Origin: DASXMT01 sp963781305
GTDB taxonomy: Bacteria > Actinomycetota > Acidimicrobiia > Acidimicrobiales > RAAP-2
Length of the DNA: 64,000 nucleotides
Direction: 5' to 3'
Assembly: GCA_963781305.1 (NCBI GenBank)
Contig: CAWAFL010000013.1
Location: 124,001 to 188,000, forward strand
The notes below the pieces were generated by a model. It made no database searches. It was not told where the DNA came from and saw nothing but the letters and a program-made list of their open reading frames with translations. The number at the start of each line of letters is the position of its first letter. The stretch's first letter is position 1. Below are positions 8,053-16,771 of this stretch, piece by piece. Both the position numbers and the translations under genes were made by a program.

Positions 8053-10034
8053 GATTCTCCCCGACCCATCTTCTCCCCCGGTTTTGCCGAGGTCCCCTGC
8101 GCCTGGATGTCCGCCATTCCGACAACCCCGTCTGGTGCCACCGTCATGCCTCCGCCGCTGCTGGGTTCCGGTCGGCCAGCGAGTGCATAGACCTGCGACC
8201 CGTCAACCGTCTCGTTGGTCACCAGCAGTTGTACCAGCTTTTCGAGCACGTCGCGATGCTCTTTGAGCACCTCGACCGCACGTTCCTCGGCCTGGCGGAG
8301 CAACCGGGACACCTCGGTGTCGATGGATGCCTGGGTCTGCTCGGCATAGGGCCGGCTCGAAAACGCCGAGCTGTCGCCACCGAGGTACACGGAACCTCCC
8401 ACGGGGTAGCCCACGGGTCCGATGGCCGATGAGAGGCCGAACTCGCGCACCATCTTGGTGGCAAGCTCCGTCGCCTTGGCCAGGTCGCTCGCGGCACCGG
8501 TGGACCCCTCGCCCAGGACCACGAGCTCGCTGGCGCGGCCCCCGAGGTAGACGGCAAGCGTGTCGTGGAGGTATTCCTCGCTGTAGAGGTGGCGCTCGAC
8601 GAGTGGGAGCTGTTCGGTCACGCCGAGAGACTGCCCGGCGGGAAGAATTGTTACCTTCGCCACCGGGTCCGCCCGGTCCGAGTAGGCGGCGACGAGCGCA
8701 TGGCCGCTTTCGTGGATCGCGACGGCGTGCTTTTCCTCGGGAAGCAACACGTTCGACCCTTCGCGCCGGCCGAGGATGATGCGGTCGCGAGCTTGATCGA
8801 AATCGGCGGCGGTGAGCACCTCGCGGTTGTTCCGCACTGCGGTTATCGCCGCCTCGTTGATGAGGTTGGCGAGGTCCGCCCCGGAGAACCCGGGCGTCCC
8901 CCTCGCCACCACGTTCAGATCCACGCTCCGGTCGAGCCGCTTGCCCTCGCTGTGGACGTGCAGGATCGCGACCCGCTCTGGCAGCGTGGGCAGGGGGATC
9001 GTGATCTGTCGATCGAAGCGGCCGGGACGGAGCAACGCGGGGTCGAGGACCTCAGGCCTGTTGGTGGCGGCGATCACGACGATCCCCTCTGCCGGATCGA
9101 AGCCGTCCATCTCGGCCAGCAGCTGGTTCAGAGTCTGCTCACGCTCGTCGTTCGACACGACGGCCGACGCTCCGCCCCGCCGCTGACCGATCGCGTCGAT
9201 CTCGTCGATGAAGATGATCGCCGGTGCGCGCTTCCGAGCCTCCTGGAAGAGGTCACGGACGCGCGCCGCTCCGACGCCGACGAACAACTCCACGAAGCTC
9301 GAGCCGGTCACGGAGAAGAACGGTGCGGCTGCCTCTCCCGCAACCGCCCGGGCCAGGAGGGTCTTACCGGTGCCCGGAGGCCCGATCATCAAGACGCCCC
9401 TCGGTGCCATCGCGCCAACCCTCGTATACCGATCGGGGTGCTGCAAGAAGTCGACGACCTCGCGGATCTCGTCCTTGGCGCCCTCATACCCCGCCACATC
9501 GGCGAAGGTCGTCTTCGGCCGCTCCGCATCGAATACCTGCGCCTTCGATTTGCCGACGCCGAGCACTCCTTGCATGCGTCCGCCGGCACCTTTGGACAGA
9601 CGCCACCACAGGTAGCCCAGCACGATGAACGGGAGCAGCAGGATCACCACCGACAGCACCTCGGAGCCGAAGGAGGTACCGGTTGTCTCCGCCGTGATCT
9701 GAACGCCGGACTTCTGCAGATCGTTGAGGAGCGCCTGCCCGGCCTGAGGAGGGATTGCCGTCGTGTAGGTCGTACCCTTGGCAAGGGTGCCGGACGCGGA
9801 GCCTGTGGTGGTGATCGTGACCGTCTTCACCTGGTGGGACGAGACGTCGTGCAGGAACTGCGAGTAGTTGAGCGTGACCGGCTGCGGGCCCCGAACCGTC
9901 GGCAGGGTGAGAAGGAGGACAATGAAGATCGCCAAGGCCACGAGCCAGAGGTAGTGTCGCCACGCCGGCGGTTGGGGAGGCGCGGTCGGGGCGCCATTGT
10001 TGTTCGTCGGCGGAGGAGTGGCTTGTTTGGTCAT
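8049..10034 (-). CDS. ftsH: ATP-dependent zinc metalloprotease FtsH
   Basis: A 661-residue membrane AAA+ protease that degrades unfolded membrane and regulatory proteins. It has TM1 at about residues 28-44, an extracytoplasmic domain, TM2 at about 125-144, Walker A GPPGTGKT (218-225), Walker B IIFIDEID, the second region of homology ATNRPEVLDPALLRPGRFDRQ-type motif, and the zinc site HESGH (441-445). The ATG at 10034 is chosen because the residues upstream of it are not family-like and the N-terminus MTKQATPPPT leads directly to TM1. The C-terminus is short. It is followed by a coupled aldo/keto reductase and is divergent from the LLM oxidoreductase. Confidence 0.95.
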   Translation of the reverse strand: MTKQATPPPTNNNGAPTAPPQPPAWRHYLWLVALAIFIVLLLTLPTVRGPQPVTLNYSQFLHDVSSHQVKTVTITTTGSASGTLAKGTTYTTAIPPQAGQALLNDLQKSGVQITAETTGTSFGSEVLSVVILLLPFIVLGYLWWRLSKGAGGRMQGVLGVGKSKAQVFDAERPKTTFADVAGYEGAKDEIREVVDFLQHPDRYTRVGAMAPRGVLMIGPPGTGKTLLARAVAGEAAAPFFSVTGSSFVELFVGVGAARVRDLFQEARKRAPAIIFIDEIDAIGQRRGGASAVVSNDEREQTLNQLLAEMDGFDPAEGIVVIAATNRPEVLDPALLRPGRFDRQITIPLPTLPERVAILHVHSEGKRLDRSVDLNVVARGTPGFSGADLANLINEAAITAVRNNREVLTAADFDQARDRIILGRREGSNVLLPEEKHAVAIHESGHALVAAYSDRADPVAKVTILPAGQSLGVTEQLPLVERHLYSEEYLHDTLAVYLGGRASELVVLGEGSTGAASDLAKATELATKMVREFGLSSAIGPVGYPVGGSVYLGGDSSAFSSRPYAEQTQASIDTEVSRLLRQAEERAVEVLKEHRDVLEKLVQLLVTNETVDGSQVYALAGRPEPSSGGGMTVAPDGVVGMADIQAQGTSAKPGEKMGRGES

Positions 10035-10173
10035 GGGCTGACGCTTCGGGTGAGTGGACTGTCTGCACATATAGGTTGCCCGATCCGGCACGCTTTCGTC
10101 TGATCTCACCCCCAGGCCAGCGGGCAGGTCCTTGCGACGCAGGTCGGGGCACAATTCGAAGGGAAGAACCACT

Positions 10174-11247
10174 GTGAACCTCGAGTTTTGGACACACGCT
10201 CGTACCCTGCCCCGCCAGGTTGGTCCGGCAGCTCGCCGCGCCGAATCGGAGGGCTGGGCCGGCGTGACCCTGGGCGACTCTCAGAACATGTCGGGGGATC
10301 CGTACGTGGCGATGGGGACGGTCATCGCCGCCACGTCCACGATCAGAATGAGTACGGGTGTCACCAACCCGTTGACCAGGCACCCCGTTGTCACCGCTTC
10401 CGCCATCATGTCTGCCCACATCGAGTCGGGCGGTCGCGTCGAGCTGGGCGTTGGTCGCGGGGATTCGGCGTTGGCCCACATCGGTCTCCCTCCCGTCTCG
10501 GTGGAGACGCTCCAAGAGTTCCTCGAAGTCGCTCGGCTGTATCTTCAGGGCGCTGCCGTACCGATCGAACGTGCGGCACAGGGCAGTTCCCGCCTCATTG
10601 GTGACAGCCTTCCCCTCGGGACTGTTCCAACCGAGAGCAGGCTCATGTGGTTGGGCGAGCTGGCTGAGCTAGGGGTGATCGACGGGCGCCCGTCGGTGCC
10701 CATGTGGGTGGTGGCCAGCGGCCCACGCACCATCAAGCTCGCAGCGCGGCTTTGCGATCGGGTCACGCTGGCGGTTGGAGCGGACCCCGAGCGAGTGCGC
10801 TGGGCGATCGACATGGCGCGTGCAACCAATCCGGACGTTGCCATTGGCGCCTACGTCACCGTCGTCGTTGACGACGACCCTGATCGCGCCCTCGCATTGA
10901 GCAAGGGCGGAATCGCCACGTTCGTTCGGTTCTCCGGTATGCACGGACAGGTACACGGAGTGGTAAGCGAGGACGACCACCGCATCATGTTGGAGGTTCC
11001 ACGGCGCTACGACATGTATCAGCATGCCCGCACCGGACCCCAGGCGGATGTGATCACACGCGAATTCGCCGAGCGTTTCGCCATCATCGGGCCCGCTGGC
11101 TTCTGCACCGAACGTCTGGAGGAACTGGCTGGGCTCGGGATCGATCGATTCCACATCACCGGCGCAAGCCGTGGGCAAGAGGAACGCGACGTTGATGATG
11201 CGAACCGCCGATTCGTCGAAGAGGTCATGGACGGTCTCGCCGGATGA
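10174..11247 (+). CDS. LLM-class (luciferase-like) flavin/F420-dependent oxidoreductase
   Basis: A 357-residue TIM-barrel oxidoreductase of the bacterial-luciferase-like superfamily. Recognisable elements are the N-terminal strand VNLEFWTHA, the AESEGWAGVTLGDSQ segment, TSTIRMSTGVTNPLTRHP, and the LGVGRGDSALAHIG turn typical of F420-dependent methylene-H4MPT-reductase-like members. The GTG at 10174 is preceded by GAAGGGAAG and is preferred over an upstream Arg-rich extension. It could use F420H2 or FMNH2; F420 is favoured by the Actinobacterial setting and a PPOX gene further along. The substrate is unknown. Confidence 0.85.
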   Translation: MNLEFWTHARTLPRQVGPAARRAESEGWAGVTLGDSQNMSGDPYVAMGTVIAATSTIRMSTGVTNPLTRHPVVTASAIMSAHIESGGRVELGVGRGDSALAHIGLPPVSVETLQEFLEVARLYLQGAAVPIERAAQGSSRLIGDSLPLGTVPTESRLMWLGELAELGVIDGRPSVPMWVVASGPRTIKLAARLCDRVTLAVGADPERVRWAIDMARATNPDVAIGAYVTVVVDDDPDRALALSKGGIATFVRFSGMHGQVHGVVSEDDHRIMLEVPRRYDMYQHARTGPQADVITREFAERFAIIGPAGFCTERLEELAGLGIDRFHITGASRGQEERDVDDANRRFVEEVMDGLAG

Positions 11248-11286
11248 ACGGAGACGATGAGACCCAGCCGACCTCCGCAATCGGCG

Positions 11287-12348
11287 CTACGTGAGGGCGT
11301 CGAAGACCCGGAACAGCTCGGTCGGTACCGGCGTGTCGAGCTGGGCGTAGGTACACGATCCGGGCTCCCGGTCGGGACGCCAGCGCTGAAAATGGGTCCC
11401 ATGCCTGAAGCGATCGTCCTGTAGGTGGTCGTAGGACACCTCGCAGACCAGCTCAGGTCGTAGCGGTTCCCAGGCCAGATCCTTACCGGCATTCCAGCGG
11501 CTGACGCCGCCCGGCCTGCGGCTGGGCTCTTGGGCGCCCTCCAGCCAAGGGTGGTTCTCGGTTGCGTCGGCCCGGTACGGCTCGAGCTCGTCCACCAGCT
11601 CCGCCCGGCGGGCCTTGGTGAAACCGGAGGCCACGCCGACGTGATGGAGGACACCCTCCTTGTCAAAGAGACCGAGCTGGAGAGACCCGATCACCCCGCC
11701 GTCCTTGTGCCAGCGAAAGCCGGCCACCACGCAGTCGGCCGTCCGCTCGTGCTTGACCTTCATCATGGCCCGTTTGTCCTGGAGGTACTTGAGGTCGCCC
11801 GGCTTGGCCACCACGCCGTCGAGGCCGGCACCCTCGAACTGATCGAACCAGTTGCCGGCCACCTCGGGATCGTCCGTCGCCGGCGTGACGTGCACGGGCG
11901 CCTTCGCCTTCTTGAGCGTCTTCTCCAGGACCTTCCGGCGCTCGGCGTACGGGGTATCGCAGAGGTCGTCGTCGTCCACGGCCAGGACGTCGAAGGCCAC
12001 GAACGACGCCGGCGTGGTCTCGGCCAACAGGTTGATCCGCGACTCGGCCGGATGGATCCGCTGGGACAGGGCGTCGAAGTCGAGCCCGTTGGGACCGGCG
12101 ATGACGATCTCGCCGTCGAGCACGCACCGGTCGGGGAGGTTCTGCTTGAGCGCTTCGACCAGCTCGGGGAAGTACCGCGTGAGTGGCTTCTCGTTCCGGC
12201 TGCCCAGCTCGACCTCGTCGCCATCCCGGAAGACGATGCAGCGGAACCCGTCCCATTTGGGCTCGTAGAACATGCCTTCAGCCCGGGGAAGGTCCCGGGT
12301 GAGCTTGGCCAGCATCGGGGCCACTGGCGGTTGCACGGGGAGGGTCAC
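11287..12348 (-). CDS. ATP-dependent DNA ligase, LigC-like
   Basis: A 353-residue ATP-dependent DNA ligase. The nucleotidyl-transferase motif I is EPKWDGFR with Lys31 as the adenylated residue. Motif III lies around ASFVAFDVLAVDD, motif IV at GLDGVVAKP, and motif V at MMKVKHERTADCVVAGF. An OB-fold domain follows. The length and lack of extra domains match the mycobacterial LigC type used in end joining and base-excision repair. It starts at GTG 12348 and is the last gene of a three-gene minus-strand repair operon with the HhH-PHP protein and the primase-polymerase. Confidence 0.9.
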   Translation of the reverse strand: MTLPVQPPVAPMLAKLTRDLPRAEGMFYEPKWDGFRCIVFRDGDEVELGSRNEKPLTRYFPELVEALKQNLPDRCVLDGEIVIAGPNGLDFDALSQRIHPAESRINLLAETTPASFVAFDVLAVDDDDLCDTPYAERRKVLEKTLKKAKAPVHVTPATDDPEVAGNWFDQFEGAGLDGVVAKPGDLKYLQDKRAMMKVKHERTADCVVAGFRWHKDGGVIGSLQLGLFDKEGVLHHVGVASGFTKARRAELVDELEPYRADATENHPWLEGAQEPSRRPGGVSRWNAGKDLAWEPLRPELVCEVSYDHLQDDRFRHGTHFQRWRPDREPGSCTYAQLDTPVPTELFRVFDALT

Positions 12349-12381
12349 GTGCTGATCGTACCCAGAATCGGTCCCGTGCCC

Positions 12382-13419
12382 TCAGGCTGCGTGGGTAGCC
12401 GCCCAGGCGACGAGATCGTCGGCCGACTTCCGGTTGACCACCCGATCGGCGGGAACGTCGGCCTTGACCGCGTTGGTGCACCCCCGGCCCAGCCACTCGA
12501 GCTGACCAGGCGCGTGGGCGTCGGTGTCGATGGACACGTTGCATCCGAGCTCGATGGCCAGCCGCAGCAGGTCCTCAGGCGGGTCCTGGCGCTCAGGGCG
12601 CGAGTTGATCTCCACTGCGGTGCCGGTATCGGCGCAAGCAGCGAAGACGGCCTCGGCGTCGAAGGTGGACTGCGGGCGTCCCTTGCCGGTGATGAGCCGG
12701 CCGGTGCAGTGGCCGAGGATGTCGGTGTGCGGGCTCTCGATGGCAGCGAGCATGCGCTTGGTCATGGTCGGTGCGTCCATCCGCAGCTTGGAGTGGACGC
12801 TGGCTACCACCACGTCCAGCTCGGCCAGCAGGTCCTCGTCCTGGTCGAGGGCGCCGTCCTCCAGGATGTCCACCTCGATCCCGGTGAGGATCCGGAACGG
12901 GGCCAGCTCCTTGTTCAGGTCGGCGACGACCTTCAGCTGCTTCCGGAGGCGTTCCGCGTCGAGCCCGTGGGCCACGGTCAACCGGGCGCTGTGGTCGGTG
13001 AGGACGAGGTAGTCGCGACCCAGGTCCTTCGCTGTTTGGGCCATCTCCTGGATGGGACTGCCACCGTCGGACCAGTCGGAGTGGGAGTGGCAATCCCCTT
13101 TGAGCTGTTTCAGCAACTTCTTGGCCGCCGCATCGAGCTCGATGGTGGGCGGATCGGACTCGAGCTTGGCCAGATAGGCCGGGACATCGCCGGCCAGCGA
13201 TTCCTCGATGGCCTGGGCAGTCGACTTGCCCACGCCGGAGATGCTCTGCAGCCGTCCGGCCTTGGCCAGCTTGGTCAGCTCGGCCTCGGACATCGGTTCC
13301 ACCGCAGTGGCGGCGTGGCGGAAGGCGCGGACCTTGTAGGTGTCGGCTCCGTTGCGCTCCAAGAGGAACGAGATCCGCTTGAGGGCTGAGACCGGGTCGA
13401 TACTCATGTCTTCGCTCAC
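12382..13419 (-). CDS. HhH-PHP phosphoesterase (PolX-like without polymerase core)
   Basis: A 345-residue protein. Residues 10-95 match the DNA polymerase beta/PolX N-terminal 8-kDa domain (ISFLLERNGADTYKVRAFR, then helix-hairpin-helix SISGVGKSTAQAI). Residues 105-340 form a PHP metal-dependent phosphoesterase with all metal motifs visible: HSHSD (111-115), LTDHS, GIEVDIL, VASVHS, GHCTGR and DTDAHAP. The fingers/palm polymerase part found between these domains in PolX is absent. The PHP domain of PolX removes 3' blocks or 3' mismatched ends, so this protein probably cleans DNA ends for the adjacent polymerase and ligase. GTG 13419 overlaps the upstream stop as GTGA; an internal ATG at 13407 is the alternative. 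Confidence 0.85.
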   Translation of the reverse strand: MSEDMSIDPVSALKRISFLLERNGADTYKVRAFRHAATAVEPMSEAELTKLAKAGRLQSISGVGKSTAQAIEESLAGDVPAYLAKLESDPPTIELDAAAKKLLKQLKGDCHSHSDWSDGGSPIQEMAQTAKDLGRDYLVLTDHSARLTVAHGLDAERLRKQLKVVADLNKELAPFRILTGIEVDILEDGALDQDEDLLAELDVVVASVHSKLRMDAPTMTKRMLAAIESPHTDILGHCTGRLITGKGRPQSTFDAEAVFAACADTGTAVEINSRPERQDPPEDLLRLAIELGCNVSIDTDAHAPGQLEWLGRGCTNAVKADVPADRVVNRKSADDLVAWAATHAA

Positions 13420-14426
13420 GTCTTCTTCGCTCGGCTGGGGGCCACGCGCGGTGGCTCGTCGGGGGCCTTGGGGTATTCAGGCGGCCACGGCGCGTCGTGG
13501 AGCCCTGCGGCCTTGTCCCGTTCGACCAGCTCGAACAACGGCTCGAGGGACTGGGGCTCTTTGGCGATCTCCGCCCAAGGATCGCCCCGCTTCTTCAGCA
13601 GTTCTGGCACGGTCCGGATGGTCAGGTCGTCGGGTACCACGGTTGCGACTTCTTCCCAGGACAAGGGAGTCGAAACCTGACCCCCGGTCCGGGGCCGGGC
13701 GAACCACGCCCCGAAGACCGTCTTGTGCGGGGCGTTCTGGTTGAAGTCGACGAAGACCTGCTTCCCGCGTTCTTCTTTCCACCAGTTGGCCGTGATGAGT
13801 TCGGGGAAGCGGCGCTCCAGCTCTCGGGCCACGGCCACCGCACAGGACCGCACCGCGGTCGAATCCCAGTTCGGCTCCAGCCGCATGTAGATGTGGATGC
13901 CCCTGTTGCCCGTCGTCTTGGCGTAGGCGACCAAGCCGAGCTCGGTGAACAGTTCCCGGCAGTGGTAGGCGGCGGTGCGCACCTCCTCGAAGCCGACACC
14001 GGGCTGGGGATCGAGATCGATGCGTAGCTCGTCGGCGTGCTCGGCATCTGCGGCTCGATAGGGCCACAGGTGGAGGCCCAGGCAGCCCAGGTTGACGGCC
14101 CACAGGACGTGGGCAACGTCGGCCACCACCAGTGCGTTGGAGGTGGTGCCGTTGGGTGTGGAGACGATGGTCGTCTCCAGCCAATCGGGTGCGCCTGCCG
14201 GCACCCGCTTCTGGAAGAACGACTTGCCCGTGGCCCCGTGGGGGAACCGCTGGAGCATGGCCGGACGACCGCCGGCCGTGTTGAGTAGGGAGTCGCCCAC
14301 CTCGAGGTAGTAGTCGACGAGGTCGGACTTGGTTGCCTCCAGGGCAGGGAAGTACACCTTGTCCGGGCTCGAGATCCTCACCTCTCGGCCGGCCAACTCC
14401 ACGATCCTTTCCGGGTCATCGGGCAC
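13416..14426 (-). CDS. LigD-type primase-polymerase (NHEJ polymerase domain)
   Basis: A stand-alone archaeo-eukaryotic-primase-type polymerase of about 336 residues, equivalent to the POL domain of LigD. Visible motifs are SPDKVYFP near the N-terminus, HLWPYRA, the metal-binding LRIDLDPQPG (about 134-143), the TTGNRGIHIYMRLEP loop, and VFVDFNQNAPHKT. It adds nucleotides or ribonucleotides at gapped or broken DNA ends. The frame is open to 14612, but the N-terminal part is non-conserved; GTG 14426 is chosen, with GGTAGAG before it. It is the first gene of the repair operon and couples by GTGA overlap to the HhH-PHP gene. No ku gene is in the window. Confidence 0.85.
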   Translation of the reverse strand: MPDDPERIVELAGREVRISSPDKVYFPALEATKSDLVDYYLEVGDSLLNTAGGRPAMLQRFPHGATGKSFFQKRVPAGAPDWLETTIVSTPNGTTSNALVVADVAHVLWAVNLGCLGLHLWPYRAADAEHADELRIDLDPQPGVGFEEVRTAAYHCRELFTELGLVAYAKTTGNRGIHIYMRLEPNWDSTAVRSCAVAVARELERRFPELITANWWKEERGKQVFVDFNQNAPHKTVFGAWFARPRTGGQVSTPLSWEEVATVVPDDLTIRTVPELLKKRGDPWAEIAKEPQSLEPLFELVERDKAAGLHDAPWPPEYPKAPDEPPRVAPSRAKKT

Positions 14427-14524
14427 CAGTCGAACTCTACCAACGATGGTGTTTTTGGGGCGTCGCAACCCATCCGCGCCCTGGTCGGTCCTGCCACGGC
14501 CACGGGCCGCGTCGGCCGACCCGT

Positions 14525-15382
14525 TCAACCCTCGGGCCCACCGGTGGAGCCGGTCAGGTCCACCTTTGCATTGAGGCCGGCATCGATGACCTGGATCGTG
14601 CCGTGCACCCACTTTGCCTTCTCGCTGAGCAGCCAGAGCACGGCCGGTGTGGTGCCCTCTTCCGGCTTCATCGCTCCTGCCCCCAGAAGGTCGAGCCCTT
14701 TCAATTGCTTGAGCATGGCTTCGCGATCCGGCTGTCCGTCTCCGTCATCGGTGGACCCGATCATCGGCGTGTCTTGTGCGCCCGGAACGATCATGTTCAC
14801 CCGGATTCGGTAAGGCCCGAGCTCGTTGGCCAGGCACAGACCGAGTCCGATGACCCCGTGCTTTGCCGCGCAGTACTCGCTGCCGTACGGGAAGGCGTCT
14901 ATTCCCGCCCCGGAAGAGATCATGATGATCCCGCACCCCGGCCCCCGGTCTATGAGGTGAGGGATCGAATGCTTCAGCGTCAGCCATTGACCCGTGAGGT
15001 TGGTCTCGAGCGAGCCACGCCAGTCCTCTGTGGGGATGGTCCAAGACTGCTGGTATTTGCCGATGATCCCGGCATTGGCAATGACGTAGTCGATGCCGCC
15101 GAACGTCTCGACGGTGTTGGCCACCGCCGCTTCGACTTGGTCCTCGTCCCGGACATCGCAGGGTAGGGGAAGGACCTTGCCTCCCTTTGCCTCGATGAGG
15201 CGAACCGTCTCGTCGAGGTCCTCCTGGGTGGCGACTGTTGCCGGGGGGTGGGTCCGCTCACCGTTGGCGATATCGACCAGGGCCACACTGGCGCCCTCCG
15301 CGGCCAGGGCAATCCCATGACTCCGGCCCTGACCCCTAGCCCCTCCGGTGATCAAGGCAACCTTGCCGTCGAACTCTCCCAT
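14525..15382 (-). CDS. Mycofactocin-type SDR family oxidoreductase
   Basis: A 285-residue short-chain dehydrogenase. The NAD-binding motif is TGGARGQGRSHG; the catalytic Ser lies in ISSGAG and the Tyr/Lys pair in YCAAKHG. The GQGRSH motif and the extra segment before the second strand (ATQEDLDETVRLIEAKGGK) are marks of the subfamily reported to carry non-exchangeable NAD and depend on mycofactocin for reoxidation. This predicts mycofactocin synthesis genes elsewhere in the genome, which is inference. A LigD-type polymerase gene lies downstream with a 98-base gap and is probably independent. Confidence 0.9.
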   Translation of the reverse strand: MGEFDGKVALITGGARGQGRSHGIALAAEGASVALVDIANGERTHPPATVATQEDLDETVRLIEAKGGKVLPLPCDVRDEDQVEAAVANTVETFGGIDYVIANAGIIGKYQQSWTIPTEDWRGSLETNLTGQWLTLKHSIPHLIDRGPGCGIIMISSGAGIDAFPYGSEYCAAKHGVIGLGLCLANELGPYRIRVNMIVPGAQDTPMIGSTDDGDGQPDREAMLKQLKGLDLLGAGAMKPEEGTTPAVLWLLSEKAKWVHGTIQVIDAGLNAKVDLTGSTGGPEG

Positions 15383-15889
15383 GCCGATCTCCCCTCATCC
15401 AGTTCCAGTATGTCGCCATGGAGTAATCAAGCGAATTCGGAATAACGGAACAGGATTATGGTAAGGATCTGATCCAATAATTGCAACAGATCATTGATGT
15501 CATGAGTGAACGATTTCGGAATTATGTTTCTGCCACCGGGTCTGGGTATTCATCTATATTCGTGATCATCGATAGTGCGAGGAGACGGTCGAAACCGTGA
15601 CAGGATCCGAACCGATGCCCCTGCAGTTGGCCCGGTGCCCGATGAGGTGAACGCCAAGATCGGTCGGTTCCTCGCTTCGGTCGATGCCGGCTTTCCCAAG
15701 GCCGTGGCCAGTCCGGGTGGCCCCGATCGGACTGGGGTACTTGTGTCGGAATGCGGCCGAGACGCTGCGGTGCGATCCGCCATTCGTGGGCCACCGGTGA
15801 TGGCTATATTTTGGCGTATGCGGGCCTGCAGGTAGGAGACTCGTGGGTACGTGTCGGAGCTGGCCGACTCGACAACCAAGGGGGAAGAC
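15383..15889. promoter_or_regulatory. Divergent promoter region between two SDR genes
   Basis: About 500 bases between divergent SDR genes. The first 150 bases are much richer in A+T than the surroundings, as expected for promoters. GATCTG (15466-15471) and CAGATC (15487-15492) form a 6-bp inverted repeat around a 15-base centre, and GGATCTGATCC at the left arm is itself nearly palindromic; these are candidate operators. A coding-like but unrecognised frame starts at GTG 15575 and stops by 15835 (contains VNAKIGRFLASVDAGFPKAV). It may be a small gene or the remnant of one. Confidence 0.4.
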
Positions 15890-16678
15890 GTGGCTGATCT
15901 GGATGGCAAGACGATCGTGATCTCGGGGGTCGGACCGGGTCTGGGCCGGGAGACCGCCCTGATCGCGGCCCGGGAGGGTGGCAATGTCGTACTCGGCGCC
16001 CGCACCGAGGCGACACTGGAGTCGATCGCCAAGGATGTCGAGAAGGCGGGAGCCAGGGCCGCCTACCTGCGCACCGACATCGTCAATCCGGCGGATGGCC
16101 AGGCGCTCATCGATCTGGCCGTGTCCACCTTCGGCCGGCTCGATGGGCTGATCAACATCGCCGCCCTGGACGCCGTGTTCGGCGGGCTGCAGACCGCAGG
16201 GGACTTCAGCGAATGGCGTCAGGTCTTCGACGTCAACCTCTTCGGCACCCTCGCCCTCACCCGGGCCGCCCTGCCCGCGCTGGGGGAGTCCAACGGGTCG
16301 GTGGTGTTCGTCTCCTCCCAGACCCAGCACCACCCACCAGCGCAGGTGCTGCAAATGGCCTATGCGTCATCGAAGGCGGCGATCACCGGAGCGATGCGCC
16401 ATCTCTCCCAGGAAGTGGGTCAGGACGGGATCCGGGTCAACGAGGTGGCCCCGGGCTGGATGTGGGGTCCGAACGTCGAGGGGTACGTGGGCATGATGGC
16501 CGAGCAGCGTGGGGTCGAGTCCAGTGTCGTCCTGGGCGAGATGACCGCATCCTTCCCGCTGCGCCGCATGTCCACCGATAAGGAAGTGGGCGAGGCCCTG
16601 GTGTTCTTCGCATCGCCCCGCTCGAGCGGCATCACCGGGCAGACCCTCCTCATCAACGGCGGGGAGATCGTGAAGTGA
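15890..16678 (+). CDS. SDR family oxidoreductase
   Basis: A 262-residue short-chain dehydrogenase. The cofactor loop is SGVGPGLGRE, the NIAAL strand follows, the catalytic Ser is in VFVSSQTQ, and the motif usually written YxxxK reads YASSKAA. The C-terminus ends GITGQTLLINGGEI, the classical SDR dimer tail. GTG 15890 gives a normal SDR N-terminus (ADLDGKTIVISG) and is preceded by AAGGGGGAAG. An upstream GTG at 15851 with TAGGAG further back is the alternative and would add 13 residues. NAD(H) preference is suggested by the R after the second strand (LGARTEA) only weakly. The substrate is unknown. Confidence 0.85.
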   Translation: MADLDGKTIVISGVGPGLGRETALIAAREGGNVVLGARTEATLESIAKDVEKAGARAAYLRTDIVNPADGQALIDLAVSTFGRLDGLINIAALDAVFGGLQTAGDFSEWRQVFDVNLFGTLALTRAALPALGESNGSVVFVSSQTQHHPPAQVLQMAYASSKAAITGAMRHLSQEVGQDGIRVNEVAPGWMWGPNVEGYVGMMAEQRGVESSVVLGEMTASFPLRRMSTDKEVGEALVFFASPRSSGITGQTLLINGGEIVK

Positions 16679-16723
16679 CGTCCGGCCTGGCCTGTGGCGT
16701 TCCGAGCCTGCCAGAGGCAAGGG

Positions 16724-16767
16724 ATTTATAGTCCTATCCCTATAAATCTCTAATAAACCTAGAAGTC
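16724..16767. repeat. Palindromic TATAG-N8-CTATA element, copy A
   Basis: ATTTATAG (16724-16731) and its exact complement CTATAAAT (16740-16747) enclose eight bases. The 42-base segment 16727-16768 matches copy B (18042-18083) at about 33 positions, including CCTATAAA and CCTAGA. It lies between the convergent ends of the SDR and ATPase genes, in very A+T-rich sequence for this chromosome. Confidence 0.75.
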
Positions 16768-16771
16768 CCTC

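Noticed and set aside
8565..10103. A 512-codon plus-strand open frame opposite ftsH
   Set aside because: The ftsH frame has every family motif; this frame has none.
10035..10172. N-terminal extension of FtsH
   Set aside because: Not family-like and would overlap the divergent LLM promoter region; ATG 10034 leads straight to TM1.
11530..13389. A 619-codon plus-strand open frame opposite ligC and the PHP gene
   Set aside because: It is antisense to two genes with complete catalytic motifs, and its Val/Gly/His-rich composition is what the third codon positions of the opposite strand produce.
15575..15835. 86-codon frame between the two SDR genes
   Set aside because: Composition is coding-like, but there is no ribosome site and no recognised family, so it is mentioned only in the regulatory region entry.
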